Source: Clostridiales bacterium
GTDB lineage: Bacteria > Bacillota > Clostridia > Saccharofermentanales > UBA5734
NCBI GenBank assembly: GCA_007135995.1
Contig: SLHU01000067.1
Location: 1-7,771 of the forward strand
Length of the DNA stretch: 7,771 nt
Direction: 5' to 3'
This document shows positions 6,644 through 7,771 of the stretch, piece by piece. The notes beneath the pieces were generated by a model that searched no databases, was not told the origin of the DNA, and worked only from the letters and a program-made list of their open reading frames with translations. The number at the start of each line of letters is the position of its first letter. The stretch's first letter is position 1. Position numbers and translations under genes: made by a program.

Positions 6644-6655
6644 TATATGCATATA
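6644..6655. repeat. 12-base palindrome at the hprK transcription start region
   Basis: TATATGCATATA is a perfect palindrome. It is also overlapped by a second 10-base palindrome, GCATATATGC (6641-6650). It lies just downstream of the proposed -10 (6658-6663), across the expected start of transcription and 20 bases before the hprK ATG. The position suits an operator, but AT-rich DNA makes such palindromes common. Confidence 0.4.
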
Positions 6656-6657
6656 GG

Positions 6658-6686
6658 ATTATAAACTAAAAAACAGATTATCTAAA
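6658..6686 (-). promoter_or_regulatory. Sigma-A-type promoter for hprK-murB
   Basis: The minus strand has TTTAGA (6686-6681), a 17-base spacer and a perfect TATAAT (6663-6658), inside an AT-rich region containing a T6 tract. Transcription would start near 6651 and leave a leader of about 27 bases before hprK. A second TATAAT at 6691-6686 has no good -35. This is the best promoter match in the window. Confidence 0.5.
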
Positions 6687-6740
6687 TTATAGGCTGATTG
6701 ACTGTGAAAAGATAGACTGGTGATATATGAGGATCCTTTG

Positions 6741-6752
6741 CAGAAGCTTCTG
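6741..6752. repeat. 12-base palindrome with alternative hairpin, upstream of hprK
   Basis: CAGAAGCTTCTG is a perfect palindrome. The neighbouring GAAGC on the minus strand (6759-6755) can also pair with its GCTTC half, giving a competing five-base stem. It lies upstream of the proposed hprK promoter. A further imperfect dyad with nine-base arms, CAATGCAGC (6783-6791) and GCCACATTG (6807-6815), directly follows the upstream gene's stop. It has two G-U pairs and no T-run, so it is a poor terminator. Confidence 0.35.
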
Positions 6753-6815
6753 ACGCTTCAAGAGGTTATGTTACATGGAAAGCAATGCAGCCCAATCATT
6801 TTTAAAGCCACATTG

Positions 6816-7724
6816 TCATGGCTGAGCATATCGGGCTTCCAAGTCACCCGTCTGATCGCCTAGCCTTTTTAGTGATGAAACTGCTTCTTTAACAAGCACA
6901 GAATCTATATTGTCATCAGAATCACTGAGCAGCCACGCTCTTAAATCTTGAATCGCCCTGTTGTCGCCTAAATCAGCAAAGCAAATGATAGCAATCTGCT
7001 TATTACTCATCTCTTCAAAACAGCGCAGCAAGCATTCATACACGTCATCTAACTGCCTGCCTTTATTTTTCTCGACCAACGAAATAAGAAGGTTTTCACC
7101 TGATAACGATAAATCATCATGTTTATTCAGCATCCGCCTTAGTTCATTGATAATAATTGTGTTATCTGCTTCAGGGGATTGTATGACTATATTTTTAAAC
7201 GCATCTGAGATAATGTCATATGGGTAATGATTGCGTGAATACTTCAAAATGAGCGGCTCAAGATTACAGGTCAGACGCCATTCGGACAACGTGTTCAGCA
7301 AAGCTGCGACAGATGTGATTTTATCATCTGCATAGCTGTCAGCGATATTATGGTTCTCCCAGTCTATCTCGATCACATAATTCATGATCTGCTTCTCAAG
7401 CGTAGCTTTATGTCTGTCTAACAAGTGAATAAATATACTTGGCACACCGTCATCACAAATGGATGATGCATACACAACGAACTTGTAAGCTGTTTCCGGA
7501 TCAATGGTATTGCGCAGGTAATCATAAAAATTGCTGCTGCCCAATCCTGATTTATAATGTTTCATCCATTCAATCATCTTTTGATTGACAATCTTTTCTA
7601 CACTGCCCATTCTGTTTAATTCCAGATTCAATGGCAAATCACTGGAAACGATCATGTCGTTATATATCTCTGCCATTCGTACATTATACGCATCGAGTAA
7701 TTTAATGACGTCATTTTTATCCAT
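6816..7724 (-). CDS. Unrecognised protein with HEAT-like C-terminal repeats
   Basis: I cannot name this protein of about 302 residues. It is acidic and mostly helical by appearance, with no signal peptide, membrane segment or catalytic motif visible. The C-terminal part resembles HEAT-type repeats: ICFADLGDNRAIQDLRAWLLSD (about 247-268) and VKEAVSSLKRLGD (278-290) show the LGD-xxAI-xxL-xxxL spacing of such helical pairs. This suggests a protein-interaction scaffold. The ATG at 7724 is preferred, since AAGGA lies about nine bases upstream; ATG 7730 is an alternative with three bases. The frame has no stop from there to the window edge at 7771, so a longer N-terminus cannot be excluded. It lies upstream of hprK on the same strand, separated by a promoter-bearing gap of about 190 bases, so it is probably a separate transcription unit. 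Confidence 0.72.
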   Translation of the reverse strand: MDKNDVIKLLDAYNVRMAEIYNDMIVSSDLPLNLELNRMGSVEKIVNQKMIEWMKHYKSGLGSSNFYDYLRNTIDPETAYKFVVYASSICDDGVPSIFIHLLDRHKATLEKQIMNYVIEIDWENHNIADSYADDKITSVAALLNTLSEWRLTCNLEPLILKYSRNHYPYDIISDAFKNIVIQSPEADNTIIINELRRMLNKHDDLSLSGENLLISLVEKNKGRQLDDVYECLLRCFEEMSNKQIAIICFADLGDNRAIQDLRAWLLSDSDDNIDSVLVKEAVSSLKRLGDQTGDLEARYAQP

Positions 7725-7771
7725 TATCATCAATCCTTTCAAATAATTAAATGTCGATTTGCCCTGAAGGC

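Noticed and set aside
6730..6750. BamHI and HindIII recognition sequences about ten bases apart, resembling a cloning polylinker
   Set aside because: No other polylinker sites or vector sequence surround them, and the flanks are continuous natural-looking intergenic DNA; chance is sufficient.
6783..6815. Terminator for the gene ending at 6816
   Set aside because: The arms need two G-U pairs, the loop is 15 bases and no T-run follows.

Overview
The window is a chromosomal segment in which every convincing gene lies on the minus strand, so transcription runs from high to low coordinates. Protein families point to a low-GC Gram-positive bacterium (Bacillota), probably Clostridia-like. HPr kinase/phosphorylase, the RapZ-YvcK-WhiA trio and a MurB embedded in that cluster are typical of that group. 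The DNA is moderately AT-rich by eye, and TGA is used as an ordinary stop (murB, rapZ, yvcK), so the standard bacterial code applies. No mobile element, CRISPR array, rRNA or tRNA gene was found.

Layout in the direction of transcription. (1) 7724-6816: an unrecognised protein of about 300 residues with HEAT-like helical repeats near its C-terminus; its frame stays open to the window edge. (2) A spacer of about 190 bases with a good sigma-A-type promoter and palindromes. (3) The core cluster: hprK, murB, an AT-rich gap with a possible 59-codon ORF, rapZ, a gap with an inverted repeat and a possible internal promoter, yvcK, whiA. (4) trmL. (5) A gap with an 18-base perfect palindrome and a 12-base tandem duplication, then the first 175 codons of an M20-family, PepT-like metallopeptidase cut by the left edge.

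The core genes share a theme. HprK reports glycolytic state by phosphorylating HPr. MurB makes UDP-MurNAc from the UDP-GlcNAc enolpyruvyl ether. RapZ and YvcK are linked in other bacteria to amino-sugar or UDP-GlcNAc sensing and to cell-wall precursor supply. WhiA is a DNA-binding protein tied to division and growth. The cluster therefore looks like a carbon-status to cell-wall control locus, by inference from family knowledge.

Several starts were set from Shine-Dalgarno position rather than the longest frame: hprK (ATG 6624), murB (ATG 5673), rapZ (ATG 4505), yvcK (ATG 3442) and trmL (ATG 1201). I see no clearly new system. The most interesting material is in the intergenic regions, the possible small gene between murB and rapZ, the divergent WhiA and the unknown HEAT-like protein.
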